Notes under the pieces: generated by a model
What the model saw: the letters and a program-made list of their open reading frames with translations, nothing else
Database searches by the model: none
Told to the model about the DNA's origin: nothing
From: Treponema sp.
GTDB taxonomy: Bacteria; Spirochaetota; Spirochaetia; Treponematales; Breznakiellaceae
Assembly: GCA_009780855.1 (NCBI GenBank)
Contig: WQZG01000002.1
Location: 1 to 64,000 of the forward strand
Length of the DNA stretch: 64,000 nt
Direction: 5' to 3'
Made by a program: the position numbers and the translations under genes
Shown: piece by piece, positions 1 through 9,445 of the stretch
Layout of the letters: each line of letters opens with the position of its first letter
How positions within the stretch are numbered: the first letter of the stretch is position 1

Positions 1-1251
1 ATCATTAAGAACGCGCTTGACAGCCTAAATTCCAGCAAACAATCGCTGTCTGCTATTATAAGGGATAACCGCTATATTATTAAATACAGGACATTTTGTG
101 AATTTATTTACGGGCAGCCGCAGACAAATTACCCCGGTTTTAATTTTAACGGAAAAACCAACCTTGTTATCGCGATGACATGCATAAGCATATCGGCAAA
201 TGACGATGACGGTGATTATTATAAAACGCTGCGCGCTCTGCATATCGCGGAATTCATTAATCAGAAACTGGCCGGCCTTTCATTCGGCGCGGATATTCTG
301 CAGACATATAAAAACGAGATTATCATTATTTTAATGAATACCGCCGTTATCCCCGATGCTGCAATTAAGGTCAGGGAAATTCTTGCTTCATTAAACAATA
401 ATATAAGGCTGAATTTTACGGATGTTCTGGCGCTTAATACCGGGGTGGGCATTGCCGCGGACAAACCGTCAATGATCAGCGAGTCGTATTTCCTGGCGCG
501 CCGGGCAATGGAGTACGCCAAAATTAACGGTGAATTCAACATAATCTTCCAGGAAGATTATATTGTACAGGAAAACAGCACCGATCTGGTTACCTGGGAG
601 AACAGGCTTTTAAAGCTGCTGGCCGACAGAAAAACAGAACCAATCAAAATACTGGTTGATGAAATAACAGAGGAAGCCGCAAGTACGCCGGCCCGTTTTA
701 CCTATGACAGATTGTATGATTTTTATGTACGGATAATTTTTGAGTCCATACTTAGCTTTTCCCAGATTAACCCCAAAATAGCGCAGACTTTATCGCAGAA
801 ACCCTATATATCCGATTTTTCCCGCACCGGAAACCTGGCGGAAAAAGGCCGCTGGCTCAAGTCCTTCTATTCCGAAATTATTTCAATTACTCTGGACCCC
901 GAAAATAATCCGGGTTTGCTTAAAAACAAGATCAGGGGCGCCTGTGAGTATATCCGCGAAAATTACACCAGGCTGATTACGCTTGACGATATCGCCCAAA
1001 AGGTAAATCTTAATCCTTCGTATTTTAGTACGGTTTTTAAGGCGCAGACCGGGCTTACATTTACCGACTATATTAACAAGATGAGGATTGATGAAGCAAA
1101 ATCTCTTTTAAAAACAGGAGAATCTATATCCGGAATTTCGGCGGCAATAGGTTATGTATCCGTAAACCAGTTAAACCGTTTTTTTAAAAAATATGAAAAA
1201 ATTACGCCAGCCCAATACCGGGAAAATCTTAATTTTACCGGACAGTCTTGA
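1..1251 (+). CDS. AraC-family transcriptional regulator (5'-truncated by window edge)
   Basis: The reading frame is open from base 1 to the TGA at 1249-1251, so the protein continues upstream; 416 codons are visible. The C-terminal ~95 residues are a clear AraC double helix-turn-helix: the first helix pair around T-L-D-D-I-A-Q-K-V and the second around I-S-G-I-S-A-A-I-G-Y, followed by the typical P-A-Q-Y-R ending. The preceding ~200 residues (V-G-I-A-A-D region, A-R-R-A-M-E-Y-A) resemble the degenerate GGDEF-like sensor half found in membrane-bound AraC regulators of Firmicutes and spirochaetes. That family commonly controls CUT1 sugar transporters of the LplB/YtcP type, which are present 20 kb downstream. 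The URO-D gene starts 30 bp after its stop, suggesting co-transcription. It is probably the local regulator of the glycan locus; the inducer and any membrane segments cannot be seen here. Confidence 0.85.
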   Translation: MIKNALDSLNSSKQSLSAIIRDNRYIIKYRTFCEFIYGQPQTNYPGFNFNGKTNLVIAMTCISISANDDDGDYYKTLRALHIAEFINQKLAGLSFGADILQTYKNEIIIILMNTAVIPDAAIKVREILASLNNNIRLNFTDVLALNTGVGIAADKPSMISESYFLARRAMEYAKINGEFNIIFQEDYIVQENSTDLVTWENRLLKLLADRKTEPIKILVDEITEEAASTPARFTYDRLYDFYVRIIFESILSFSQINPKIAQTLSQKPYISDFSRTGNLAEKGRWLKSFYSEIISITLDPENNPGLLKNKIRGACEYIRENYTRLITLDDIAQKVNLNPSYFSTVFKAQTGLTFTDYINKMRIDEAKSLLKTGESISGISAAIGYVSVNQLNRFFKKYEKITPAQYRENLNFTGQS

Positions 1252-1281
1252 TAGTTCTTTTTTGTTGGTTATAATGCACTT

Positions 1282-2406
1282 ATGAATCAATCCGCACCAG
1301 GAATACGCAAGCTGCGTGATTTTTATGACCGCAAAAGCGGAGCTCCGGTTTACCAGCAGGAGTTTGGTTTTTATGTTCTTGATCACTGGAAGGCGGAAGG
1401 GCATATAAGCCCCGATGCCGATGCCAAAGAACTTGCGGACCTTTTTGGTTATGATCCGCCGGCAAAATTTTCCATGGGAAATCTTGGCTGGGTAACAGCG
1501 GGTTTTTATCCATTGTTCGAGGAAAAAGTTGTCGAAGACCAGGGAGAGTATGAACTTATACAGGATAACGTTGGCCGCATAAAAAAATGCTTTACTGGCC
1601 GGCGCAGCGGCTTTATGCCGGAGTATGTTGATCATCCGGTAAAAGATCAAAAGTCCTGGGAAGAAAAATGCCTTTGGCGCATGGATCCTTCCGACTCGCA
1701 GCGTCTTTTAAAAATAAAAGAATCAATATCAGAGGCTGCAGCCGCCTCTGATGAAGGAAAAATAATCTGCGCCAATCTGGTAGGCGGATATATGTACCTG
1801 CGCAGCCTTATGGGGCCTGTTGATCTTCTGTACATGTTTTACGATAATCCGGCTCTTATACACCGCTGCATGGAAACATGGTTTACGCTTGCCGACGCTG
1901 TATATTCAATAATGCAGAAGGAAATTGTCTTTGACGAAGTTTTTATAGGCGAAGATATTTGTTATAACCACGGCTTCTTGATTTCCGCGGAAATGATCAG
2001 GGAATTTCTTTTTCCGTATTACCGGCAGCTCTTGTCCAATATTAAATCCCGCCAGCTTGACAGGAACCGCAGGCTGCATTTCCAGGTCGATACCGACGGA
2101 TTTTCCGATCCGGCAATACCGCTGTACGGTGAACTTGGTATGGATTACCTTAGCCCCTTTGAAGTCGCTTCCGGCTGCGATGTCGTAAGGACAGGCAGGG
2201 AATATCCGGAACTGCTCATTCACGGCGGATTTGATAAGCGGATAATGGCGGCCGGCAAAGACGCCATTGACAGGGAAGTCGACAGGATAATGCCCGCTAT
2301 GGTAAAACGCGGCGGTTACTACCCGACCTGCGATCACGGAGTTCCCATGGAAGTAAGTTTTGAAAATTATATGCATTACCGCAAACGCATGCTGGAATTT
2401 GCGTGA
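1282..2406 (+). CDS. URO-D/MtaA-superfamily protein, copy 1
   Basis: This 374-residue TIM-barrel-type protein belongs to the uroporphyrinogen decarboxylase superfamily, which includes haem-pathway HemE and the corrinoid-dependent methyltransferases MtaA and CmuA. Family marks are the G-G-Y-M-Y-L-R segment, the G-E-D-I-C-Y-N-H strand and the C-terminal T-C-D-H-G-V-P motif with Cys at about 350. In MtaA-type enzymes an H-x-C-G motif plus this late Cys binds zinc. Here the first motif reads L-H-F-Q-V-D-T-D-G, so the H-x-C part is lost while the late Cys stays. It is closely related to the gene at 12912. No corrinoid protein is encoded nearby. It is unlikely to be HemE, because it lacks the usual HemE N-terminal substrate motifs and sits among sulfatases and transporters. 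The substrate is unknown; methyl transfer or sugar O-demethylation is a guess. Confidence 0.75.
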   Translation: MNQSAPGIRKLRDFYDRKSGAPVYQQEFGFYVLDHWKAEGHISPDADAKELADLFGYDPPAKFSMGNLGWVTAGFYPLFEEKVVEDQGEYELIQDNVGRIKKCFTGRRSGFMPEYVDHPVKDQKSWEEKCLWRMDPSDSQRLLKIKESISEAAAASDEGKIICANLVGGYMYLRSLMGPVDLLYMFYDNPALIHRCMETWFTLADAVYSIMQKEIVFDEVFIGEDICYNHGFLISAEMIREFLFPYYRQLLSNIKSRQLDRNRRLHFQVDTDGFSDPAIPLYGELGMDYLSPFEVASGCDVVRTGREYPELLIHGGFDKRIMAAGKDAIDREVDRIMPAMVKRGGYYPTCDHGVPMEVSFENYMHYRKRMLEFA

Positions 2407-2417
2407 CAATGGACACA

Positions 2418-2450
2418 TTTTCCCGGCAGGCATTATCCAGCCGGGAAATG
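2418..2450 (+). terminator. Strong hairpin after URO-D copy 1
   Basis: An inverted repeat, TTTCCCGGC with GCCGGGAAA, starts 12 bp after the URO-D stop and can extend to 11 bp with one bulged T; the loop is about 12 bases. There is no following T tract, so it may act as an mRNA 3' stabiliser or attenuator, not a classical intrinsic terminator. It separates the regulator/URO-D unit from the SBP unit. Confidence 0.5.
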
Positions 2451-2518
2451 CGATAGGTCAGCGCTGCAGAAATTGCATAAAAACCTAAAAATTTGATATA
2501 GATCCAAAAAAGAATTTG

Positions 2519-2547
2519 TTGACAGCTCCCAAAAACGATCAAATAAT
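2519..2547 (+). promoter_or_regulatory. Sigma70-type promoter for the first binding-protein operon
   Basis: A perfect -35 box TTGACA (2519-2524) is followed after exactly 17 bp by AATAAT (2542-2547), five of six matches to the -10 consensus. It lies 46 bp upstream of the GTG start of the binding protein. A 9-bp inverted repeat, ATGCGATAG (2448-2456) and CTATCGCAT (2567-2575), brackets the promoter and might be a regulatory pair, but this could be chance. Confidence 0.65.
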
Positions 2548-2592
2548 TAAAGCTGGCAGAAACAATCTATCGCATTAATAAGGGAGAATATC

Positions 2593-4185
2593 GTGAAAAA
2601 CAAATTCATGTCTAAATTTTTGTTCTTGTCAGCGCTGGCAATCTTTATAACCGGAAGCCTATGGGCCGGCGGCGGCGCACAGGGAGCCGCACAACAATCC
2701 GCTGCGCCCGGAGCCAAAAAACATTTCTCGATTTTAAACACATCGTATGCGCAGGCGCCTGTACCCCCGGATATAGATCTTAACAGCAACAAATGGGCGG
2801 ATATTTTTAAAAAAGAACTTCCCGATATTGATATAGACTGGATTATTGTACCGCCTGATCAACTGACGGAAAGGCAGAATATTATGATCGGCAGCGGTGA
2901 CTTTCCCGACACTCTTCAGATGACAATGGCTCAGATGATCCAATGGTCGGATCAGGGCATAATACAGCCGCTTGATAGCATGATCCTAAACTTATACCCG
3001 AATATTCTTAATTTTGTAACAGAGGACGATCTTAAATCAACAAAATATTCCGGTCATACATACGGGATTATGGTACCGAATAACCGTTTGTCCAATCCGC
3101 AGATTATGGTAATCAGAACAGACTGGCTGGACAAACTCGGTTTAAAAATGCCAAAAACAATTGACGATCTTTACAATGTATTGCACGCATTTACATTCGA
3201 CGATCCGGACGGGAATGGTCTCAATGATACCTACGGCCTTACAGGCTGTGTCCAGAACAACGTCGGTTTTAGTTATATGTGGCAGATTTTTGAAGCCTTT
3301 GGCGTACAAACAGGCACTAATTTCACGAAAGTAGGGGATCAGATACTGCCCGATTTTATCCGGCCGGAAATGAGGGACTGTGTCGCTTTCCTTGCGCGGC
3401 TGTATAAAGACGGTATTCTTGACAAAGATACACCCATCAATAATGGTAACCAAGTTGAAGACAAGGGAGTACGCGGCATTGTCGGCCTGTTCGGGATATT
3501 TGCGAACGGTATAGCGGTAAGGGCCTATCCGAATATGGTCAAGGCCAACCCAAATGCCAAAGTTGATATATTTGTTCCTCCGGCCGCTCCGGACGGGAAT
3601 ATTTATGTTCCGATAGGCAGAAACGGCGGACGCATGTTCGGAGTTACCGCACGATGTAACTGTCCGGATGCAGTATTAAAATTTTTCAACTGGATGATAG
3701 AACAGGATACTTCTACCCTGCCTTTCTATACACTCAATGCTGACAAGATTTACAACGGCGTGGTCGGCATAGACTCAACGCCGCTTGGTAATAAATATGT
3801 AATTGAAATGCCGCAAAATATGCTCACCCCGCAAGCCGCAGCTGATCTCTGGCGGTATTGTTACCGGACACATATGGGAACGACACAAATAGTTCCGGAT
3901 GATATGCAGCTTGAAATTTCGCAGACCAGGGTCGCCATGGGCTTAATTGATCCCATTTTCCTGGTTTCGCAGCAGCAGGCCGTCCAGTACGGAAAAACAA
4001 ATGCAGCCGCAATTACCGGCCCCGTATATTCACAGTATATCAATGACATTACAACTTATTGGGAAGAAACAATTGCTGCGATTATTACCGGAGCAAAACC
4101 AATTACAGCGTTTGATGATTTTGTCAGGTTCTTTTACGCAAATGGCGGACAAAAAATTATTGACGAAGTTACAGCGTTAAATTAG
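2593..4185 (+). CDS. Extracellular solute-binding protein (CUT1-type), copy 1
   Basis: This 530-residue exported protein probably captures an oligosaccharide for an ABC importer. It starts at GTG after A-G-G-G-A-G-A. The N-terminus is a signal peptide: a lysine-rich start, a hydrophobic stretch at ~8-24, then L-W-A-G-G-G, a probable signal peptidase I site; no lipobox Cys is seen. The mature part has the large family 1 binding-protein fold of the LplA/YtcQ type, with a D-P-D-G-N-G-x-N-D-T-Y-G calcium-like loop. It is paralogous along its full length with the proteins at 6446 and 22727. It heads a unit with two URO-D genes (8 and 19 bp gaps). The only permeases in the window are 17 kb downstream, so it may use those or others. 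Ligand unknown. Confidence 0.85.
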   Translation: MKNKFMSKFLFLSALAIFITGSLWAGGGAQGAAQQSAAPGAKKHFSILNTSYAQAPVPPDIDLNSNKWADIFKKELPDIDIDWIIVPPDQLTERQNIMIGSGDFPDTLQMTMAQMIQWSDQGIIQPLDSMILNLYPNILNFVTEDDLKSTKYSGHTYGIMVPNNRLSNPQIMVIRTDWLDKLGLKMPKTIDDLYNVLHAFTFDDPDGNGLNDTYGLTGCVQNNVGFSYMWQIFEAFGVQTGTNFTKVGDQILPDFIRPEMRDCVAFLARLYKDGILDKDTPINNGNQVEDKGVRGIVGLFGIFANGIAVRAYPNMVKANPNAKVDIFVPPAAPDGNIYVPIGRNGGRMFGVTARCNCPDAVLKFFNWMIEQDTSTLPFYTLNADKIYNGVVGIDSTPLGNKYVIEMPQNMLTPQAAADLWRYCYRTHMGTTQIVPDDMQLEISQTRVAMGLIDPIFLVSQQQAVQYGKTNAAAITGPVYSQYINDITTYWEETIAAIITGAKPITAFDDFVRFFYANGGQKIIDEVTALN

Positions 4186-4193
4186 GAGCGTTC

Positions 4194-5267
4194 ATGACCG
4201 GCAAAGAACGGACACTGTGTTTTTTAAACAGGAAGAAGGCCGACAGGATAGGGCTTTACGAACACTTCTGGGGTGAGACAATAAAGGCCTGGAAAGACCA
4301 GGGCCATTTAAAAGAAAATGAATCCCCCCATGACCATTTTGGCCTTGACCTGGAACAATTCCAGCCTTTTAATCTGATGGCTGACTTCCGCATGGAGCCG
4401 GTTGTACTGGAAGAGACAGCGGAAACTGTTCTGCGCCGCGACGGCAACGGCGCGGTTATGAGGCACCATAAACTGCATTCTTCAACTCCGGAACATCTGG
4501 ATTTTTATGTTAAAGATTACGCGACCTGGAATGAGTTTGCCAAACCATTGCTTACCCCGGATCCTGCCCGGATCAATTTTGAAAAGTATACTGAAACAAA
4601 AAATCGCAGCGATGCTGCCGGACGTTTTTTTTGCTGGACAGGTCCGCAGGTTTTTGAACTGATGCGCGCGATCACCGGCCATGTAAACATGCTGGAGGGC
4701 ATGGTTCTTGAGCCGGAATGGATCGCGGACATGGCCAAAACCTACACCGATCTTTACATCGCCCTGATCGAGATCCTTTTTGCCAAATGCGGCAAGCCGG
4801 ACGGGGTTTGGTTTCCCGAAGATATGGGATTCAAACAGCACCCGTTTTTAAGCCCCGCCATGTATAAAGAACTTTTGTTTCCCGCGCACAAAAGGTTTAT
4901 AGATTTTATCCATTCAATGGGCCTTAAAACCATTATGCATTCCTGCGGTTTTATTGAACCGCTGCTGCCGTATGTTGTTGAGGCCGGAATTGACTGTCTG
5001 CAGGCAATAGAAATCAAATCCGGAATGGATCTGGTCCGTATTTACAAACAATACGGAGACCGTCTTTCTTTTATCGGAGGCATTGACGCGCGCGTACTTT
5101 GCAACAATGACAGGGCCGCTATTGACCGGGAACTGGAAGAAAAAATTCCCATTGTAAAACAGAATTATGGTTACATGCTCCACAGCGACCATTCAATTCC
5201 GAACTCTGTTAAATACGAAACATACCGGTATTTAATAGACAAGGGCCTTTCGCTGGGTATTTTTTAA
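4194..5267 (+). CDS. URO-D/MtaA-superfamily protein, copy 2
   Basis: A 357-residue URO-D superfamily protein with an ATG eight bases after the SBP stop and an AGGAG site. It is the copy closest to canonical MtaA/CmuA-like proteins: it begins M-T-G-K-E-R and keeps the zinc-type motif M-H-S-C-G-F (about residue 246). The late cysteine is replaced: the C-terminal motif reads L-H-S-D-H-S-I-P where other copies have C-D-H. It contains F-P-E-D-M-G-F-K-Q-H, matching the G-E-D-x-x-x-x-H strand of copies 1 and 4. Related proteins are often annotated as uroporphyrinogen decarboxylase family without demonstrated activity. Placement between binding proteins and sulfatases argues for a catabolic, not haem, role. 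Methyl transfer is possible but no corrinoid partner is in view. Confidence 0.78.
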   Translation: MTGKERTLCFLNRKKADRIGLYEHFWGETIKAWKDQGHLKENESPHDHFGLDLEQFQPFNLMADFRMEPVVLEETAETVLRRDGNGAVMRHHKLHSSTPEHLDFYVKDYATWNEFAKPLLTPDPARINFEKYTETKNRSDAAGRFFCWTGPQVFELMRAITGHVNMLEGMVLEPEWIADMAKTYTDLYIALIEILFAKCGKPDGVWFPEDMGFKQHPFLSPAMYKELLFPAHKRFIDFIHSMGLKTIMHSCGFIEPLLPYVVEAGIDCLQAIEIKSGMDLVRIYKQYGDRLSFIGGIDARVLCNNDRAAIDRELEEKIPIVKQNYGYMLHSDHSIPNSVKYETYRYLIDKGLSLGIF

Positions 5268-5286
5268 AATTGGAAATTTTTTAATT

Positions 5287-6381
5287 ATGAATTTACCCCT
5301 CTACAGTTACATGCCCAATTACGAAGCCGCAACCGGATTCCTGACCGACTGGTGGAACGGCCGCAAAATGCCGCGCCCCGCGCTTTTTATTACCGCCGTT
5401 AAAGAAATCGATCCATTTCTGATGCTGCCGCTGCCGCATATCGAAGGCGTCTTTGATCCCAATAAATCATTAAAGAGTGCCCAATACCGCCTTGCATACG
5501 AAAACAATAAAATAGCCGGACTTGAATATTTTGCGGAAGGAATGGCAATCGCGAATCCGACCATAGGCCCCAGCACGTATTCGTACTTCTTCGGCGGAAC
5601 TCCGATTGAAGACCGCAATACAGTCTGGGTTGATCCCTGGTATAAAAGTATCCTGGACATTGAGATTGCTTTTGACGAAAACAACCAGTACTGGCGCTAC
5701 CAGATTGATCTTCTTAACCGCATGATGGAGTTCGGCAAAGATAAATTTGTTGTTGCGCCTCCTACTACTACCGACGGCCTGGATATTCTGTCTTCGATGC
5801 TTGGGCCCCAGCAGCTCCTTTACGATATCATGGATCATCCGGACGCGGTAATCGAAAAAAACGCCGCAATCGGCGATTTTCTTTTAAAGATGTTTGACAC
5901 GGTTTATAAAACCATCGGCTGCAAAGGCGGCGGCAGTATTTACCTGTTCTGGTCAGAGGGGAAGATGCTGCGCCATCAATGTGATTTTTCTGCGATGCTG
6001 TCGCCGTCCCTGTTCAGACAATTTGCCCTGCCCCAACTGCGCCGTACAATGGGCAGTGTTGACCATACCATTTACCACTGGGACGGTCCGGGCGCGCTTT
6101 GCCATCTGGATGCATTGCTTGAGACTGAAGAAATCGATGTTATCCAGTGGACTCCGGGTGCGGGCATTCCGCCCAGTCATGATCGTAAATGGTGGAAAAT
6201 GTACCATAAAATTCTTGACTCCGGTAAAAATATCCAGATAGCCACATCCTCCGGCGTTGATGAAATTTTATTGATGAAAAAAGAATTCGGCAGGGACTTT
6301 CCCAGGTTCATGATAATTTTTGGCAGGGCATTTCCTTCTGCAAAAGAAGCCGCTGACGCTGTTGAACTTTTAACATTGTAA
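5287..6381 (+). CDS. URO-D-like protein, copy 3 (divergent)
   Basis: A 364-residue protein 19 bp after copy 2, with only a weak ribosome site. It has the URO-D-like barrel layout with an I-Y-H-W-D-G segment (around residue 260) in the position of the H-x-C-G motif, so His is kept and Cys is Trp/Asp. The later zinc Cys is absent; the region reads I-A-T-S-S-G-V-D-E-I. Trp and aromatic residues are abundant in the first half (Y-S-Y-F-F-G-G-T and N-Q-Y-W-R-Y), which would suit a carbohydrate-like ligand. It is not obviously a duplicate of copies 1, 2 or 4. It most likely works with copy 2, given the shared transcript. Assignment is by fold pattern and context only. Confidence 0.65.
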   Translation: MNLPLYSYMPNYEAATGFLTDWWNGRKMPRPALFITAVKEIDPFLMLPLPHIEGVFDPNKSLKSAQYRLAYENNKIAGLEYFAEGMAIANPTIGPSTYSYFFGGTPIEDRNTVWVDPWYKSILDIEIAFDENNQYWRYQIDLLNRMMEFGKDKFVVAPPTTTDGLDILSSMLGPQQLLYDIMDHPDAVIEKNAAIGDFLLKMFDTVYKTIGCKGGGSIYLFWSEGKMLRHQCDFSAMLSPSLFRQFALPQLRRTMGSVDHTIYHWDGPGALCHLDALLETEEIDVIQWTPGAGIPPSHDRKWWKMYHKILDSGKNIQIATSSGVDEILLMKKEFGRDFPRFMIIFGRAFPSAKEAADAVELLTL

Positions 6382-6384
6382 AAA

Positions 6385-6418
6385 TTGTGGGCATAAATAC
6401 TTTTTGGTATAGACCACA
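6385..6418 (+). promoter_or_regulatory. Probable promoter with overlapping dyad
   Basis: TTGTGG (6385-6390) and TATAGA (6408-6413) are spaced by 17 bp, 33 bp before the second binding-protein gene. The same segment can fold: GTGG pairs with CCAC and inner ATAC pairs with GTAT, so the dyad covers the promoter and could be an operator. No regulator match is known. Confidence 0.4.
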
Positions 6419-6445
6419 CAAATATTTTATAACAGGAGAATTTTT

Positions 6446-8050
6446 ATGAGCAAAAGCAATCTTTTGAAGTTGGCGCTGGCGGTTATGTTTATTGCCGCAG
6501 CAGCCTGCGTATGGGCAGGCGGGGGCCAGGCGTCCGGCGGGTCTGCTGCTGCGCCCGGAGCAAAAAAGTCGTTTTCGATTATTAACGCGGAACTGGCAGG
6601 GTACGGCGTGCCTCCGGATATCGATGTCAACAACAATAAATGGAACGATATTTTCAAAAAAAACCTGCCGGATATTGATATCACGTGGATTATTGTGCCG
6701 CCCAATTCAATGCAGGACAGGCTTAACGTTATGATCGGAGCCGGAGAACAGCCGGATGTATTCCCCATGACCATGGCCCAGATGATTCAATGGTCAGATA
6801 TCGGAGTTATCCAGAACATCGACGGTATGTACGACAAATATTATAAAAATATTTATAATTTTTTGACCGCCGACGATCTCAAGCCAACCAGATACAACGG
6901 CCATACCTACGGTATAATGGCGCCGGATAACCGCCTGCAAAATCCGACCATTATGTCCATAAGGGCCGACTGGCTTGATAACCTTGGACTTACAATGCCC
7001 AAATCCATTGATGAATTGTACAATGTACTGCGCGCGTTTACCTTCGATGATCCTGACGGAAACGGCAAGAACGATACATACGGTATAGCCGGCTGCTTTA
7101 ACGGAAATACCAGCTTTAACTATATGTGGGAAATTTTCAGCATGTTCGGAGTCCAGCAGGGCACAAACTTTACCCAGGTCGGGAACCAGATACTGCCGGA
7201 TTTTATTCGCCCGGAGATGAGAAGCGCTGTTGAATTTTTGGCAAGACTTTACCGCGAAGGCATCATGGACAAGGACACCCTTGTAATGAATATCCAGCAG
7301 CTCGAAGCAAAATCGATCCAGGGTATTCTTGGTATGTACGGGAACTTTGCCAATGGTTATTCTGTGAGGGTAATACCCACGACGCTCGCTTCCAATCCAA
7401 ATGCCAAAATAGAACTATTTACTCCGCCGCCGGCTCCGGACGGCAAAGTCTTTTTACCGGTAGGCAGAAACGGAACCGGGATGCGCGGTGTTTCTTCAAA
7501 ATGCACAAATGTTGACGCGGTCATGACTTTCTTTAACTGGATTATCGAACAGGATATGTCCAAACTGCCTTATTATTCGCTTAACTGTGACAAGATTTAT
7601 CTTGGCCTGGATGAGGAAGGCGCGCTGGGCACTTACTGCGTGGACCTTGGCGGAAAGTATTATATGGTTCTGGCGCAGAATCTGCAGACTCCGGCGGCGC
7701 TGTCCAACCAATGGCGGATGGGGTACAGGACCCTCAACGGAACAATACAGGCGCTTCCCGATGATCTGATTTTTGAATCAATGCAAATGCGCATTGACCA
7801 GGGCCAGTCGCGCCCGATTCATCTTGAAGCCATGAAGCAGACCGCCCAATACGGACGTCCCAACGCTGCGGCAATCACAGGGCCGGTCTGGGCATCCCAC
7901 GCGAACGACATAACCACATACTGGGAAGAAACCATTTCCAGCATAGTTTCCGGCGCCAAACCAATTACCGCTTTCGATGATTTTGTAAAATTCTTTTATG
8001 CCAACGAAGGGCAAAAGATTATCGACGAGACAACGGCGCTTAACAAGTAA
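6446..8050 (+). CDS. Extracellular solute-binding protein (CUT1-type), copy 2
   Basis: A 534-residue exported binding protein, paralogous along its length to the proteins at 2593 and 22727 (shared D-I-T-T-Y-W-E-E-T, G-A-K-P-I-T-A-F-D-D-F-V and G-Q-K-I-I-D-E endings). The signal peptide ends C-V-W-A-G-G-G; the Cys lies before the hydrophobic core's end and does not form a convincing lipobox. ATG follows A-C-A-G-G-A-G-A-A. The D-P-D-G-N-G-K-N-D-T-Y-G loop is conserved. It leads the run of sulfatase and GH36 genes, so it may recognise the sulfated substrate those enzymes act on. Sequence differences from copies 1 and 3 are spread over the molecule, fitting ligand diversification after duplication. 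Confidence 0.85.
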   Translation: MSKSNLLKLALAVMFIAAAACVWAGGGQASGGSAAAPGAKKSFSIINAELAGYGVPPDIDVNNNKWNDIFKKNLPDIDITWIIVPPNSMQDRLNVMIGAGEQPDVFPMTMAQMIQWSDIGVIQNIDGMYDKYYKNIYNFLTADDLKPTRYNGHTYGIMAPDNRLQNPTIMSIRADWLDNLGLTMPKSIDELYNVLRAFTFDDPDGNGKNDTYGIAGCFNGNTSFNYMWEIFSMFGVQQGTNFTQVGNQILPDFIRPEMRSAVEFLARLYREGIMDKDTLVMNIQQLEAKSIQGILGMYGNFANGYSVRVIPTTLASNPNAKIELFTPPPAPDGKVFLPVGRNGTGMRGVSSKCTNVDAVMTFFNWIIEQDMSKLPYYSLNCDKIYLGLDEEGALGTYCVDLGGKYYMVLAQNLQTPAALSNQWRMGYRTLNGTIQALPDDLIFESMQMRIDQGQSRPIHLEAMKQTAQYGRPNAAAITGPVWASHANDITTYWEETISSIVSGAKPITAFDDFVKFFYANEGQKIIDETTALNK

Positions 8051-8061
8051 CTGAACAGAAC

Positions 8062-9408
8062 ATGAACCGCAGGCCGAACGTAATCGTATTCTTTACTGAC
8101 CAGCAGCGCTGGGATACCATGGGAGTTTACAGAAATGGGAACTCTCCGGACCTGACGCCGAATCTGGACAGAATGGCAATGGAAGGGACGCATTGTTACA
8201 GCGCCTTTACCTGCCAGCCTGTCTGTGTGCCGGCGCGGGCCGCGCTGCAAACCGGGAAGTACCCGACCAATACCGGATTCCGCACCGGCAAGATGGCCCT
8301 TGGAGAAGAACACAAAACCCTGGGGTATTATTTTAAACAATCAGGGTACACAACCGGTTATATCGGGAAATGGCATTTGGCCATGGAGAATCCCGTTCCT
8401 CCGGAATTCCGGTGCGGGTACGATTACTGGCTTGGTTCAAATGTACTCGAACATACTTCAAACGAATACAGTACCTATGTTTATGATAATGAAGGAAAAG
8501 AAATCTTTCTCCCCGGTTACCGAGCTGACGCAATCGCGGACGCGGGAATCCGCTATGTAACCGCGAACAGGGACAGGCCCTTCTTCCTTTTTATGTCATT
8601 TATTGAACCGCACTTCCAGAACAGCGTTGACGATTTTCCGCCTCCGGTTGGTTACAGGGAAAAATACGAGGGCCGCTGGTTACCTGCTGATTTACAGAGC
8701 CTGGGCGGCTCATCGGCCAGACATCTTGGCGGCTACTGCGGAATGGCGAAACGTCTTGATGAGGCCCTTGGCCGCCTTAATGACGCACTAATCAGCATGG
8801 ATTTACTTGATAACACGATCATTTTATTTACAACCGATCACGGCTGCCATTTCAAAACACGCAACGGCGAGTACAAGCGATCCTGCCACGAATCAAGCAT
8901 AAGGATTCCTATGGTACTCACCGGACCGGGTTTTAACGGCGGCGGACGCATCCGGGATTTGGTCAGCCTAATCGACATGCCGCCGACTTTGCTGGACGCG
9001 GCCGGCCTGCCAATTCCGCCAGTAATGGAAGGCCGTTCAATTCTGGACGGACGCAAAGACTGGCCCGATGATGTCTTTGTCCAGATCACCGAATCCAACC
9101 ATTATGGCAGGGCAGTCCGCACAAAGCGCTGGAAGTACAGCGTTGATACTGCAGCCGCAGAGACCGATTATGAATCGTATGACCGCAATCCGGTTTATAC
9201 AGAAAAATTTCTTTACGATCTCGAATATGATCCGCACGAGCTGCGCAACCTTATTGGATTGCAGTCCCATGCCGGCGTTGCGGCATTAATGAGGGAAAGG
9301 CTGCTCCGCCGTATAGAAAAAATCGAAAATAAGAAAGCGGTGATAATTAAGGCTCCCGAAATTCCGTCAGGCCAGCGAAGGGTGATGCCGGAAGAAACGC
9401 TGCAATAG
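8062..9408 (+). CDS. Sulfatase, Cys-type formylglycine family (S1)
   Basis: A 448-residue type I sulfatase that would hydrolyse a sugar sulfate ester. The signature C-V-P-A-R begins at Cys55, which must be converted to formylglycine; the downstream T-G-K-Y completes the pattern. The N-terminal F-T-D-Q-Q supplies metal ligands, and F-T-T-D-H-G around residue 258 gives the second pair of metal-binding residues. No signal peptide is visible, so it probably acts in the cytoplasm on imported fragments. It starts 11 bases after the SBP gene and is followed at 37 bp by a GH36-like gene, consistent with one transcript. No formylglycine-generating enzyme or anSME is encoded in the window, so maturation must come from elsewhere. 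Confidence 0.9.
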   Translation: MNRRPNVIVFFTDQQRWDTMGVYRNGNSPDLTPNLDRMAMEGTHCYSAFTCQPVCVPARAALQTGKYPTNTGFRTGKMALGEEHKTLGYYFKQSGYTTGYIGKWHLAMENPVPPEFRCGYDYWLGSNVLEHTSNEYSTYVYDNEGKEIFLPGYRADAIADAGIRYVTANRDRPFFLFMSFIEPHFQNSVDDFPPPVGYREKYEGRWLPADLQSLGGSSARHLGGYCGMAKRLDEALGRLNDALISMDLLDNTIILFTTDHGCHFKTRNGEYKRSCHESSIRIPMVLTGPGFNGGGRIRDLVSLIDMPPTLLDAAGLPIPPVMEGRSILDGRKDWPDDVFVQITESNHYGRAVRTKRWKYSVDTAAAETDYESYDRNPVYTEKFLYDLEYDPHELRNLIGLQSHAGVAALMRERLLRRIEKIENKKAVIIKAPEIPSGQRRVMPEETLQ

Positions 9409-9445
9409 TTTATTTTTTTATAAAAATTTTCATTGGAGGAATTCT

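Noticed and set aside
1282-2406. URO-D genes as haem biosynthesis (HemE)
   Set aside because: No other haem genes nearby, five copies, and altered motifs; neighbours are glycan genes.
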